A stretch of 64,000 nucleotides of DNA from Paenibacillus sp. GP183 (GCF_900104695.1 NZ_FNSW01000001.1:186001-250000); one strand, 5' to 3'; positions 46,265 through 54,827 are shown, counted from the stretch's first letter. Numbers and translations: made by a program. Notes: generated from the letters alone by a model not told the origin.

Positions 46265-47419
46265 TCATTGCGGCTGATTTGCGGGTATGTTAACGAGCTG
46301 CGGTACCGTACGGAATTTATATCCTCGCCTTTGCAGTTCATGGACGACGACCGGGATCGCATCAACGGTGCCCTGCAGATTCTCACCGGTGCCGCCGGCT
46401 GCGTGCTGCAGAATGATCGAGCCAGGGCGGACGTGTGACAAAATGTTAGTCGCTACCTGTTTGGCGTTGAGCTGCATCCAATCGAGAGAATCGACATTCC
46501 AGAAAATGATTTTCTTCTTCAAACGAATGACCTCTTGCACGACCATGTCGTTGAGCGCGCCGTAAGGCGGACGGAACAACGCGGGTGTATTGCCGGTAAA
46601 TCTGCGAATGACGGCGTCCGTGCGCTCGAGCTGCGAACGGACTTCCTCGGCTTTGAGCTTCGTCAAATTCGGATGGGTAAACGTATGATTTCCGATGATG
46701 TGGCCTTCGTGCACAATGCGGCGCAGAACGTTCGGGAATTGTTCGGCGCGGCGGCCGAAGATGAAGAACGTCGCTTTGACGTTTACTTTGGCCAGCTGGT
46801 CGAGCACTTTCGGCGTCCATTCGTCATCCGGTCCGTCGTCGAACGTCAGCGCAACCTCCTTGCGGTTTGGCCCACTCAGCACGATTGCCTGCGGATAACG
46901 CTCGGACCAGTCAACATGCTCAACGTGAGGCGGGCGCGCCTCGGGCCGCTCCTTTCCTCCCTCATGAGGCTCGGCCGGCTGCCTCGTCTGCATTAGCGGG
47001 AACGCTGCCCCTCGTGCACCGGGAGCGTAAAATGCGCCAGCAGGCGAGTTGGCGCCAAGCCCGTAAGGGGAGTAAGGGTATTGCTGCGGTTGGTACAAAT
47101 TCAGATAGGTGTACGAGCCACCTGACATGTAAGGTGAATAATGGCTGTTGGGCGAATGTTGGTTAGGTTGCTGCAAGGGTGAAGCGTGACTGACGCTGGG
47201 GGCGTATTCGGCGCCAGGGGCGTAACCGAGGCCAGGAGCGTAACCGGTCCCGGGAGTGTAACCGCCGCCAGGAGCAACCCCGTAACCACCTCCGTAGCCA
47301 GGGTAGACACCGTTCAAACTGCCGGAAGTGGAGCGATTAACGTCGTATGCAGGCCTGACGCCGAGGGGGGAGTTAACGGAATTTGCGTCGGAGTCATTGC
47401 CGGGGGCTGGGTTGGACAT
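46265..47419 (-). CDS. Polysaccharide deacetylase (NodB domain) with Tyr/Gly/Pro-rich N-terminal half
   Basis: 384 residues from ATG at 47419 after AAAGGAGTG. The NodB domain occupies about residues 185-375: metal/catalytic FDDGPDD at 193-199, HTFTHP at 245-250, RPPYG at 283-287, VDSLDW at 309-314, and the last motif is ILQHAAGG rather than the usual LLHD. Residues 1-165 are low-complexity (GYTPGTGYAPGLGYAPGAEY) with no signal peptide or membrane helix. The enzyme class removes acetyl groups from peptidoglycan, chitin or xylan. The unexported, coat-like N-terminus suggests a spore-surface or other cytoplasmically assembled location. Confidence 0.9.
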   Translation of the reverse strand: MSNPAPGNDSDANSVNSPLGVRPAYDVNRSTSGSLNGVYPGYGGGYGVAPGGGYTPGTGYAPGLGYAPGAEYAPSVSHASPLQQPNQHSPNSHYSPYMSGGSYTYLNLYQPQQYPYSPYGLGANSPAGAFYAPGARGAAFPLMQTRQPAEPHEGGKERPEARPPHVEHVDWSERYPQAIVLSGPNRKEVALTFDDGPDDEWTPKVLDQLAKVNVKATFFIFGRRAEQFPNVLRRIVHEGHIIGNHTFTHPNLTKLKAEEVRSQLERTDAVIRRFTGNTPALFRPPYGALNDMVVQEVIRLKKKIIFWNVDSLDWMQLNAKQVATNILSHVRPGSIILQHAAGGTGENLQGTVDAIPVVVHELQRRGYKFRTVPQLVNIPANQPQ

Positions 47420-47586
47420 TCAAATCACTCCTTTGAGTTCCATTCCTTTCAGCCTATGCGCTGTCTCGCCGCTAGGTGCCAACCCATTTCCTGGTGGGGA
47501 AATGTTTTAGCGAATAGCCGAGCTGCCGGACGGAACCGTCGTTCCACTCTTCCGCCAAGGCGATTGGGCCGAGTAACTGAAACGGC

Positions 47587-47621
47587 AAAAAGCCGCATCC
47601 CACCAGAGGTTGCGGTTTTTT
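47587..47621. terminator. Terminator-like hairpin
   Basis: AAAAAGCCGCA and TGCGGTTTTTT arms; T-rich on both strands. The 352 bp gap 47420-47771 also holds a small ATAAGTTT/AAACTTAT hairpin at 47723-47741 and no gene. It may end transcripts of the minus-strand gene at 47772. Confidence 0.55.
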
Positions 47622-47771
47622 CGAGTCCGTATAGTTACAGCCTTACGCCTCACCCTACCCGAGGATGGCGTTGTTATTGTACATTGAGACAAGCATTTTA
47701 ATGATCGTTCAGGGCAGATAGTATAAGTTTTCTAAACTTATCTTGCTGCACAACCGTTTATCCTTGTTCAC

Positions 47772-48287
47772 TCAAACTCCTCTGAACAAGAAGGTTTGAT
47801 GAACCGTCCATGCTTGATTGTCTGTTTGGTAAAGCAAGTGAACGCGGTCGATGCGGCTGGTCAGGTCGAGCTCTATTTTCTTTAGGCTGGCCAAAACATC
47901 ATGAAGCTCATCATCTCCGAGCTCTTGACCGATAGTCAGGTGGGGATTGAAATGATATGGCCTGCTGTTTTCAGCCAGCTCCCCGCTGCAAATCACTTTA
48001 TAGGCTTTCAATAATGGATCAGGGCTGGAAAGCGCCAAATAAATGACATTGCCTGCCGGATAAAAGGATGAGAAGCGGTTAAAATGAATGTCGAAAGGAG
48101 TGATTGTGCTTGTTACTTGCTCCAGATGGTCAGCTGCACTGGATAACTGGTTCCAGCTCCAAGCCTCTGGCTCACGAAGGGTCAAATGGGGCGCGATACG
48201 ATTATAATTCGGATCAAACCTTTTACGGTAACTATTGGCAAAGTCCTGAATCTCTTTCGATGGAAAAATCGCGATTCCACAATTCAT
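47772..48287 (-). CDS. YjcG-family 2H phosphoesterase (2'-5' RNA ligase-like)
   Basis: 171 residues from ATG at 48287 with the GGGAGGG site; the ATG at 48293 abuts the site. Two H-x-T/S motifs, PHLTLREP (about residue 35) and PHLTIGQE (about residue 116), form the 2H active site. The N-terminus MNCGIAIFPSKEIQDFANSY is characteristic of YjcG. Substrate unknown; 2H enzymes hydrolyse or ligate 2',5' or cyclic phosphate bonds. Confidence 0.9.
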   Translation of the reverse strand: MNCGIAIFPSKEIQDFANSYRKRFDPNYNRIAPHLTLREPEAWSWNQLSSAADHLEQVTSTITPFDIHFNRFSSFYPAGNVIYLALSSPDPLLKAYKVICSGELAENSRPYHFNPHLTIGQELGDDELHDVLASLKKIELDLTSRIDRVHLLYQTDNQAWTVHQTFLFRGV

Positions 48288-48427
48288 GGTCATCCCTCCC
48301 TCATCCTTTTATTATACCGCTTTCCCGCCGATTCAACCAATTTAAAACAATTTGAAGTCGTCCCCAATAAGAAGACATTCTTTTGGAGAAGATAGGATAA
48401 ATACATACAGACACGGAGTGAATATCG

Positions 48428-48592
48428 ATGAACTGGGTATATTGGGCAAAGCTGTATGATTCCAAATTCCAGGCAGGCTGTTTAGCGAAACGAATGGAAG
48501 AGGATTGGTGGATTTATGGATACGAAAGCCCGCATGAGGTCGAAGTTTTCAAGTCCAAAAGAGGCCGTTTTGGAGTAAGGTACAGCCTTTAA
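48428..48592 (+). CDS. Small hypothetical protein, 54 residues
   Basis: ATG 48428 follows ACGGAGTG at a normal distance. The protein reads MNWVYWAKLYDSKFQAGCLA, then an aromatic stretch EDWWIYGYE and a basic C-terminus. The codon use looks ordinary for this genome. No family recognised; it could be a short cytoplasmic protein of the tRNA-upstream region. Confidence 0.5.
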   Translation: MNWVYWAKLYDSKFQAGCLAKRMEEDWWIYGYESPHEVEVFKSKRGRFGVRYSL

Positions 48593-48680
48593 CATATGGA
48601 AAAACCTTTGAAGATTCGCCCTTGACTTACATCTTGTATTTGGTGTATATTTATTTTTGCCGCTGTGAAGGCGTCACTAT

Positions 48681-48761
<81 letters not shown>

Positions 48762-48773
48762 TCTTATGCATAT

Positions 48774-48847
48774 GGGCCCTTAGCTCAGTTGGTTAGAGCG
48801 GTCGGCTCATAACCGATTGGTCGGGGGTTCGAGTCCCTCAGGGCCCA
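48774..48847 (+). tRNA. tRNA with CAU anticodon, probably tRNA-Ile2 (lysidine type)
   Basis: 74 bases without an encoded CCA. Acceptor GGGCCCT/AGGGCCC, D-loop TAGCTCAGTTGGTTAGAGC, anticodon loop GGCTCATAACC, T-loop GGTTCGAGTCC. The D-arm and anticodon-arm sequence match bacterial tRNA-Ile(CAU) better than elongator Met. The assignment to Ile rather than Met is inference. Confidence 0.85.
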
Positions 48848-48857
48848 TACCCGAAAG

Positions 48858-48879
48858 CCCTTACCGCTAAGGGTTTTTA
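48858..48879 (+). terminator. Intrinsic terminator after the tRNA pair
   Basis: CCCTTA/TAAGGG arms with a CCGC loop and five T. Confidence 0.75.
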
Positions 48880-48913
48880 TTTGTTGATCAGAAATTATAA
48901 GCTTTTTTCACAG

Positions 48914-48963
48914 ACAAGCTCGTTAGTAAATACCTTTAATCAGGTATTTACTAACGAGCTTGT
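48914..48963. repeat. Perfect inverted repeat, 22 bp arms, 6 nt loop
   Basis: Left arm 48914-48935, loop TTAATC, right arm 48942-48963, no mismatch. It shares a TTAGTAAA/TTTACTAA core with the inverted repeat at 7876. The rest of the 323 bp between the tRNAs and the holin gene shows nothing. Confidence 0.9.
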
Positions 48964-49171
48964 ATTCTTTTGCAATAAGCCATTTTTAGCCTCGCTGCAA
49001 AACCAAGCAGCTAGACACATTGGTTGTTCTTTTACTTAAACAATTTAATGCTTTAAATAGTTATATTCGATGTGCTAACCTCATCTATTGTCCGTTTCGG
49101 GTCAGTCTGACTATGAATAGAATAGAGTAAGAGATTTATTTTATTTATGGCATATGAGGGGGTATTAGTGC

Positions 49172-49654
49172 ATGAAAATTACTGTTATTGCATTACAATT
49201 ATATACTTCAATAGCAGGAGCAAACGGAAAAGAAACCAGCACAGCTGGAGTCATTGCCGCTTTAGGTACATTTTGCACAGCTCTTCTTGGAGGTTGGGAC
49301 ATTGCGCTTCGCCTGCTTGTGTATTTAATGATTGCTGACTATGTAACCGGCTTGCTGGCAGCAATGAGGAATAAAAATATGAATAGCGAGATCATGTTTT
49401 GGGGAGGTATTCGCAAAGCTATTATTCTGCTTGTAGTATTGTTGGCTGTCCAGTTAGACCAGCTTGTCGGTGGACAAAATCCGGTATTTCGAACCATTAC
49501 TTTGTATTTCTATGTGGGCAGGGAGGGACTTTCGATCGTGGAGAACCTTGGGATCATTGGTGTTCCGCTTCCTTCGGCGATAACCAAATTCCTGGAGCAA
49601 CTCAAGCAAAAAGGTGAGGATGACAAGCCTGATCCCTCTAAAAAGAGCGACTGA
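49172..49654 (+). CDS. Phage holin-family protein (holin_4_1 type)
   Basis: 160 residues from ATG 49172, downstream of GAGGGGG. Two to three membrane helices. The core matches the toxin-secretion/phage-lysis holin family: GGWDIALRLLVYLMIADYVT then GLLAAMRNKNMNSEIMFWGG, and the end VENLGIIGVPLPSAITKFL before a charged tail. In phages the family makes membrane pores for endolysin exit; relatives outside phages assist protein release. No endolysin or phage gene is adjacent. Confidence 0.9.
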   Translation: MKITVIALQLYTSIAGANGKETSTAGVIAALGTFCTALLGGWDIALRLLVYLMIADYVTGLLAAMRNKNMNSEIMFWGGIRKAIILLVVLLAVQLDQLVGGQNPVFRTITLYFYVGREGLSIVENLGIIGVPLPSAITKFLEQLKQKGEDDKPDPSKKSD

Positions 49655-49659
49655 AAAAG

Positions 49660-49697
49660 CATAAGCCCTCTCTCCTTTACAGGTTGGAGGGCTTATG
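49660..49697. terminator. Hairpin between convergent genes
   Basis: 11 bp perfect arms CATAAGCCCTC and GAGGGCTTATG; a weak T-run follows on the plus strand. It separates the holin gene from the minus-strand Hcp-like gene. Confidence 0.65.
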
Positions 49698-49709
49698 ATG
49701 TTTTCATTA

Positions 49710-50258
49710 TTATAGTTTCTTATTCAATTTGAAGTCCCAACCGCCAATGATTGTATTTTTTTTGGCGCCGGTTTTCGGATCATATACTGTGTAGCTCAGC
49801 TTTATACTGTCAAATTTTAAAGAAACGGTTTCGCTTAGATCATTAAAGATATAATCGGAAATGATGACATCGGTTAAATCGATGGTCAGTAAGATTTCCT
49901 GTCCCTTGCCTTGCTTAACAAATACAATTTGTCCTTTAAGAGTACGTTCTCCCGAGACTGTTTTCGTAAATAGTGAAGGGGAAGAAGAATCGATAACTTT
50001 TTTTAATTTAAATTGGTTGATAAAAGCCTTCCCTGGAGCGCCGCTAGAAGCAATAGGAGTGGATACCTCGAAATCAATACTGGTAGGAATAATCCAATTT
50101 TCATAACCTCTAGTTGTAGATTCTCCAGTAACACCATCCAATTTAAAATATACATCATAATTAATAGTCGGTGCTGCGGAAGCGGGAACCACACTGAAAG
50201 CCATTGCCAACAAACAAACCGTAATTAGTGCCAAAAGCTGTTTTTTAAACATTTTCAT
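49710..50258 (-). CDS. Secreted Hcp-fold (T6SS tube-like) protein
   Basis: 182 residues from ATG at 50258 after AAGGAG. A Sec signal peptide (cleavage near VVPASAAPT) precedes an Hcp-like domain. Matching blocks: VYFKLDGVTGESTTRGYE at the start; LKKVIDSSSPSLFTKTVSGE (compare Hcp K-x-ID-x-S-x-P-x-L); YIFNDLSETVSLKFDSIKLSY; and the closing GGWDFKLNKKL. Hcp forms the hexameric tube of type VI secretion in diderms. A signal peptide in a monoderm suggests a different use, such as an exported ring-forming toxin or adhesin. No other T6SS gene is in the window. Confidence 0.82.
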   Translation of the reverse strand: MKMFKKQLLALITVCLLAMAFSVVPASAAPTINYDVYFKLDGVTGESTTRGYENWIIPTSIDFEVSTPIASSGAPGKAFINQFKLKKVIDSSSPSLFTKTVSGERTLKGQIVFVKQGKGQEILLTIDLTDVIISDYIFNDLSETVSLKFDSIKLSYTVYDPKTGAKKNTIIGGWDFKLNKKL

Positions 50259-50460
50259 TAAATCGCTCCTTAATTTTTTATATTGATACATATTGTATCA
50301 CAAAAATAATATAAACTAAATCCGATACTTTGTATATATATGCCGGGGAACATTGAAATACACAATAAATGAAACCAATATAAATGGATTTTTCACAGGA
50401 TTGTCTTGCATATCCCATCTCAAACCGATACAATTTATCGAATAGAGCTTATTAAATGGG

Positions 50461-50772
50461 GTGGATCGGTTGGAAATGTTTGGAAATTTTTTCTTCCTGG
50501 CGGTACTGCTGCTTGCGACGGTTTATATGTATTCCAAGCCGGGGATGATGATAAAAAGAGCAACGAGAACACTTGCATCCCGAGAAGTCACAGAGGAGAG
50601 GGCAGCCGATTATTTGAAAACGCTGAAAGAAGCTAAGAGAGTTCCCAACTATAAGGAATATTGGAATTCTTGCAAGGTTGGCTATGAGCTTATCAACTCC
50701 AGCCAGGTTAGTCCGGAGCTTAAGGAACAAGTGAAACAAACCATGCTGGGTATGGGTGTAAGTGGGATCTAA
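50461..50772 (+). CDS. Small protein with N-terminal membrane helix, unknown function
   Basis: 103 residues if started at GTG 50461; ATG 50476 (98 residues) is equally possible with GGTGGATCGG nearby. One helix, FGNFFFLAVLLLATVYMYS, then a charged helical region including SREVTEERAADYLKTLKEA. No family recognised. A terminator follows. Confidence 0.65.
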   Translation: MDRLEMFGNFFFLAVLLLATVYMYSKPGMMIKRATRTLASREVTEERAADYLKTLKEAKRVPNYKEYWNSCKVGYELINSSQVSPELKEQVKQTMLGMGVSGI

Positions 50773-50775
50773 CAT

Positions 50776-50841
50776 AAAAAACAGCCCCTTTAACTGCCTT
50801 CTGACGCGATCGTTCAGGAGGGAGCTAAAGAGGCTGTTTTT
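50776..50841. terminator. Bidirectional terminator
   Basis: AAAAACAGCC...TTTA and TAAAG-AGGCTGTTTTT arms around a longer loop; T-rich both ways between convergent genes. Confidence 0.75.
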
Positions 50842-51580
50842 AAGATAATCCGCGGTACTTCGCAGTGCGAAGCTCTTGTTGGTAAGGCGCCAACTCCGGC
50901 ATATGGGCTTCTTCCGCTTGACGAATGGCAAGCTCGATATCGTAGGGCACTCGCACTAATTGTACCGAGAAGGCGCCAGGATTCTCGCTGCCCCAAACTC
51001 CCTCGATAATCGCGTATGAGGCTTGCGGCATATCCAGCGGATTCCCTACACTGCCTGGGTTAAATAGCAGCATTCCCCTTAGGTGCTGGACAAATGCATT
51101 GTGAACATCCCCGTAACCGACAACGTCAGGCTTTCGCACTTCTTGTGAACCTTCATTTTCCCGTAAGCCCACAGGCTCAAACATCGCCAAGCGTTCTTCG
51201 CTGGGGCTCCAAGGCTGTACCCGATGGTAGACGCTTTTGGCGGAGGCATGGAACAACCGGATCAGCCGTCCGCTCATAATACAATCATAAGAAAAAGGCA
51301 GCTCGCTCAAATAGTGGATTCGTTCAGCTCCCAGCCGTTCATGGTGCCAGATTAAGACGGGATCTTCTTTTTTTCCGATAAAATCATCCCAATTCCCTTG
51401 CACCACAACTTCGCACAAATCGCGAATCCGGTCTACAACCATATCGGAGTGGGGTCCTTTGCCAACCATATCCCCCAGGCACATGATACGCTTGATGCCG
51501 CGCTGCCGGATGTCATCTTCAACGGCATCCAGTGCCGGCATATTCCCATGTATATCGCTGATTACGGCAATCCGCTCCAT
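50840..51580 (-). CDS. Calcineurin-like metallophosphoesterase
   Basis: 246 residues from ATG at 51580 after AGGAAGGTGAAG. All five metal-ligand motifs are present: ISDIHGNMPALDAV, LGDMVGKGPH, VQGNWDDFIG, FHASAKS and GYGDVHNAF, followed by FNPGSVGNPLD. Similar to YfcE-type cyclic-nucleotide or phosphatase enzymes; substrate unknown. Confidence 0.92.
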   Translation of the reverse strand: MERIAVISDIHGNMPALDAVEDDIRQRGIKRIMCLGDMVGKGPHSDMVVDRIRDLCEVVVQGNWDDFIGKKEDPVLIWHHERLGAERIHYLSELPFSYDCIMSGRLIRLFHASAKSVYHRVQPWSPSEERLAMFEPVGLRENEGSQEVRKPDVVGYGDVHNAFVQHLRGMLLFNPGSVGNPLDMPQASYAIIEGVWGSENPGAFSVQLVRVPYDIELAIRQAEEAHMPELAPYQQELRTAKYRGLS

Positions 51581-51782
51581 CTGGCTTCACCTTCCTATAA
51601 ACGCTCTTTTCTTACAATAACGCATATGGAAAAAACAATGCAAACCCAATCCGCCATTTTTACGTTAATTGATGCGAGAAGATTCTCGAGGATGACTTGC
51701 AAAAACTCTCAATATATAAGAACATAAGGATGATTAAGCAACTTATCCTTCATCTATTCTTATTGCGGGGGAGTGCCATTTC

Positions 51783-52349
51783 GTGCAGAACTTAACGGAC
51801 GTTCAATTGATGGGGATGATTCAAAGCAAGCATCGTCCTGCCTTAGAGGAGCTTTATGATCGATATGGCAAGCTGGTTTATTCGTTTGCCATGAAATCGA
51901 CTCGTGATCCGCAATCCTCCCTGGATATTACGCAGGCTGTTTTTACGCGTTTATGGACGACTGAGCGCAGCTATGATCCGAATAAAGGAAAATATTTGAA
52001 CTGGCTTCTGACCATGACCCGCAATTTGACTATTGATCATATTCGTAAAGAACGCAAGCATGCAAGGACAATTCCTCTTGAACCGAAGCATGAGAATCGA
52101 ATGGATGCTGAAAATCGCAGCAATCCGGAGCAAGCTGCTGCTCAATCATGGGTCGGAGAGCAGATCCGAGATGCATATCAGTTTCTTACAGAGAGCCAAG
52201 TGCAGCTGCTTGAGCTGTTATATTGGCAGGGCTATACTCTGAGCGAAATTGCCGACCTGAAGGCTGAACCGATTGGTACAATCAAGAGCAGACTACATCA
52301 AGCACTCAAAATCCTTCGCAAACAGCTTTATGTCATAAGGGAGGAATGA
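51783..52349 (+). CDS. ECF-type RNA polymerase sigma factor
   Basis: 188 residues from GTG 51783 after CGGGGGAGTG. Region 2 with RPALEELYDRYGKLVYSFAM and WLLTMTRNLTIDHIRK; region 4 with LLYWQGYTLSEIADLKAEPI leading to IGTIKSRLHQALKILRK. It is the SigK/RskA-linked type of sigma factor, released from its membrane anti-sigma factor on a signal. The anti-sigma gene follows with overlap. The 200 bp upstream show no clear autoregulatory promoter. Confidence 0.94.
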   Translation: MQNLTDVQLMGMIQSKHRPALEELYDRYGKLVYSFAMKSTRDPQSSLDITQAVFTRLWTTERSYDPNKGKYLNWLLTMTRNLTIDHIRKERKHARTIPLEPKHENRMDAENRSNPEQAAAQSWVGEQIRDAYQFLTESQVQLLELLYWQGYTLSEIADLKAEPIGTIKSRLHQALKILRKQLYVIREE

Positions 52350-52354
52350 TTCCG

Positions 52355-53119
52355 ATGGAAAAAGACATCAACCAATGCGAGCAGCTGACTTCTTATTTCT
52401 TGAAGGAGCTCACTCCCCTGCAGCGTGAGCAATTTGAGCAGCATTTGGCACAATGCAGCTCTTGTCAAGATGAACTAAAAGAGCTGGAGGGGTTATGGGA
52501 TGTGATCCCTTTTACAGTGGAACTCATCGAGCCTCCTTCCGGCATGAAAGATAAAATTATGGATGCCGTCTTTGAGACTCACTTTTCCGCAGAGTCGGAG
52601 TCCGTGAAGGAGGCCATGGCAGATATTCGAGCCCATACCTCGGCTTCGGTTTATCCCGGATTCCGTAATTGGGGTTTATTATCCGCAGCTATAGTTATCC
52701 TTTTGCTAGGCGCGTATTTATTGGGCAACCTTCATGGCAAAAGCGATGTCGCCAATGCTCCACGAATATCTCCGCAATCGCCATGGAACATGCAAAAAAC
52801 AGTTGCTTTGAAGCCTGTAGATCCCGCCTTGTCGAACAGCACGGGAAATGTTTGGTTTATGCAGCAGGGAGACAGTGTTCAAGTCATCCTGCATGCAAAA
52901 GGGCTTCCTGCTACGCAGGGTAGCGAATCCTATCAGATGTGGATGACCAGCGGCGATAAAAAATGGAGCTGTGGCACCTTTCAAGTGGGCAAGGATGGCT
53001 CAGGCATCTTGCTTTATACCCTCAAAAATGGTGCCGTGCAATATGATTCTTTAGGTGTAACCCTTGAGCCGGATGCAGCCGGGAAACAACCTCGAGGTCG
53101 CAAGGTGTTGGGCATATAA
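52355..53119 (+). CDS. Membrane anti-sigma factor, RskA type
   Basis: 254 residues from ATG 52355 with GGGAGGAATG; an ATG at 52346 abuts the site. The zinc-binding anti-sigma motif is QHLAQCSSCQDELKEL (H-x3-C-x2-C). A single helix, LLSAAIVILLLGAYLLG at about residues 107-123, crosses the membrane. The external RskA domain (about 150-250) has YQMWMTSGDKKWSCGTFQVG. It should hold the sigma factor above inactive. An IS1182-family element begins 15 bp after its stop. Confidence 0.92.
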   Translation: MEKDINQCEQLTSYFLKELTPLQREQFEQHLAQCSSCQDELKELEGLWDVIPFTVELIEPPSGMKDKIMDAVFETHFSAESESVKEAMADIRAHTSASVYPGFRNWGLLSAAIVILLLGAYLLGNLHGKSDVANAPRISPQSPWNMQKTVALKPVDPALSNSTGNVWFMQQGDSVQVILHAKGLPATQGSESYQMWMTSGDKKWSCGTFQVGKDGSGILLYTLKNGAVQYDSLGVTLEPDAAGKQPRGRKVLGI

Positions 53120-53196
53120 ATTTACACAAAAAAAGGGGCTGTCTCAAAAGGTCAAAGCTGACCTGAGAGATAGTCCTGTTTTTTTGCGCATTAAAT

Positions 53197-54827
53197 AGGG
53201 CTTGCTGAACGAAACAAAAAGTCAGTAATAACAAGGGTTTAGCGCCTCTTTTGTCGAAGTTAAGTGTATGGAAAACGGGCGATACCCCGTCAAAAACCGT
53301 GCACATGGAGGCGAACAGAATGTATCAGCGAACAGAAGGCCAAATGATCCTGCCGGGGGATTTCTTCCTACCGTTCGGTGGGGAACTGTCGGAAGATAAC
53401 CGTTGGGTACTTCTAGCCCAGATAATCCCGTGGTGGAAGATTGAAGAGAAATACGCTCGGAACTTCAAACGAAGCCTAAAGGGACAAAAAGCCGTCTCGA
53501 TCCGCGTCGCACTTGGGGCTCTCATCATTCAAGAACGACTTGGCACCGACGATCGGGAGACACTGCGGCAGATTCTGGAGAATCCGTATCTGCAGTACTT
53601 CTTGGGTCTTCCGGAATACCAATATCGCCGTCCCTTTCATGATTCGCTTATGACGCATTTCCGCAAACGGTTGGGCGGTGACATCATCCACGAAGTGAAT
53701 GAGTGGATCGCGCTCGAAGAATCGCGTAAAAGCAGCGAGTCTCAAGACCCGTCAGACGATGACGATCACAAAGGCGGAGGTTCCCCTGCGGTCAGCGACC
53801 CAGCAGAGAAGCCGCCAGAGCAGATGGAGCTTACCAACGAAGGCGAGTTGCTCCTCGATGCGACCTGTGCGCCGGCAGATATTGCGTACCCGACGGACTT
53901 GTCGCTGTTAAACCAGGCAAGAGAAAAGCTGGAGAACATCATCGACACCCTCCATGAGCCGGAGCGAAGAAAGTCACCAAAGCCGCGAACCTACCGCGAG
54001 CGCGCCCGAAAAGCGTATTTGACCATTGCCAAGCAGCGGCGCGTGAAGCCACGAACAATGAGGAAAGCGGTAGGCAGACAATTGCGGTTTGTCGCACGCG
54101 ATCTACGGATTGTGACTAAGCTTGCTGCAAACGGCGACTTGGCCCTGCTCTCGCGCAGGCAGTACAAGGAACTGATGGTCATTCAGGAACTGTATCGTCA
54201 GCAGCAAGAAATGTACAGTTCCCATACGCACAGCACACCGGATCGGATCGTCAGTATCTCGCAGCCGCATGTCCGTCCCATCGTACGCGGCAAAGCCAAA
54301 GCAAACGTTGAATTCGGCGCGAAGCTTGCGATCAGCGTGGTGAAAGGTTATGCGTTCCGTGAGCAGCTTTCTTGGGACAACTACAATGAAGGCATCACGT
54401 TGCAAGCTTCCGTGGAAGCTTACCGCGTCCGCTTTGGATTCTATCCCAAGGCAGTGCTGGCCGATCAGATTTACCGCACCCGTGAGAATCTGCGCTACTG
54501 TAAGGAGAAAGGGATTCGTCTTAGCGGACCGCAGCTCGGACGCCCTTCAGTTGACCAACAGGAGCAAAAACGGATCGCCAAAGCGGATGCCTCTGCACGC
54601 AATGCGGTTGAAGGCAAGTTCGGAGAAGGCAAGCGCAGTTACGGGCTTGGCCGTATTCGAGCGCACCTTCAGACGACCAGTGAGACAGTAATCGGGCTGC
54701 AACTGCTGGTCATGAATCTGGAAAAGAGACTACGGGTTCTCTTTTTGCCTATTTTGCAATGGCTGTTATCCAGACTTGCCGACCACTTCGCTTTATCGCT
54801 GTAATTGCGACCCGTTCAGCAAGCCCT
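53197..54827 (+). mobile_element. IS5-type element (inner), complete
   Basis: 15 bp inverted ends AGGGCTTGCTGAACG (53197-53211) and complement (54813-54827). 4 bp target duplication AAAT at 53193-53196 and 54828-54831. Removing it restores the outer element's leader before its TTG start. Size 1631 bp. Confidence 0.88.
53320..54804 (+). CDS. IS5-type transposase (inner IS)
   Basis: 494 residues from ATG 53320 after ATGGAGGCG; the frame runs 23 codons upstream without a site. N-terminal DUF772-type domain (LGALIIQERLGTDDRETLRQ), a charged insert with acidic run DPSDDDDHKGGG, then DDE: Asp in LLLDATCAPADIAYPTD, Asp in KAVLADQIYRTREN, Glu in NAVEGKFGEGKRSYGLGRI. Full length. Family assignment to IS5 rather than IS1182 rests on size and motif spacing. 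Confidence 0.88.
   Translation: MYQRTEGQMILPGDFFLPFGGELSEDNRWVLLAQIIPWWKIEEKYARNFKRSLKGQKAVSIRVALGALIIQERLGTDDRETLRQILENPYLQYFLGLPEYQYRRPFHDSLMTHFRKRLGGDIIHEVNEWIALEESRKSSESQDPSDDDDHKGGGSPAVSDPAEKPPEQMELTNEGELLLDATCAPADIAYPTDLSLLNQAREKLENIIDTLHEPERRKSPKPRTYRERARKAYLTIAKQRRVKPRTMRKAVGRQLRFVARDLRIVTKLAANGDLALLSRRQYKELMVIQELYRQQQEMYSSHTHSTPDRIVSISQPHVRPIVRGKAKANVEFGAKLAISVVKGYAFREQLSWDNYNEGITLQASVEAYRVRFGFYPKAVLADQIYRTRENLRYCKEKGIRLSGPQLGRPSVDQQEQKRIAKADASARNAVEGKFGEGKRSYGLGRIRAHLQTTSETVIGLQLLVMNLEKRLRVLFLPILQWLLSRLADHFALSL

Noticed and set aside
46535-47166. Plus-strand frames opposite the polysaccharide deacetylase
   Set aside because: The deacetylase on the minus strand has all catalytic motifs and a good ribosome site.
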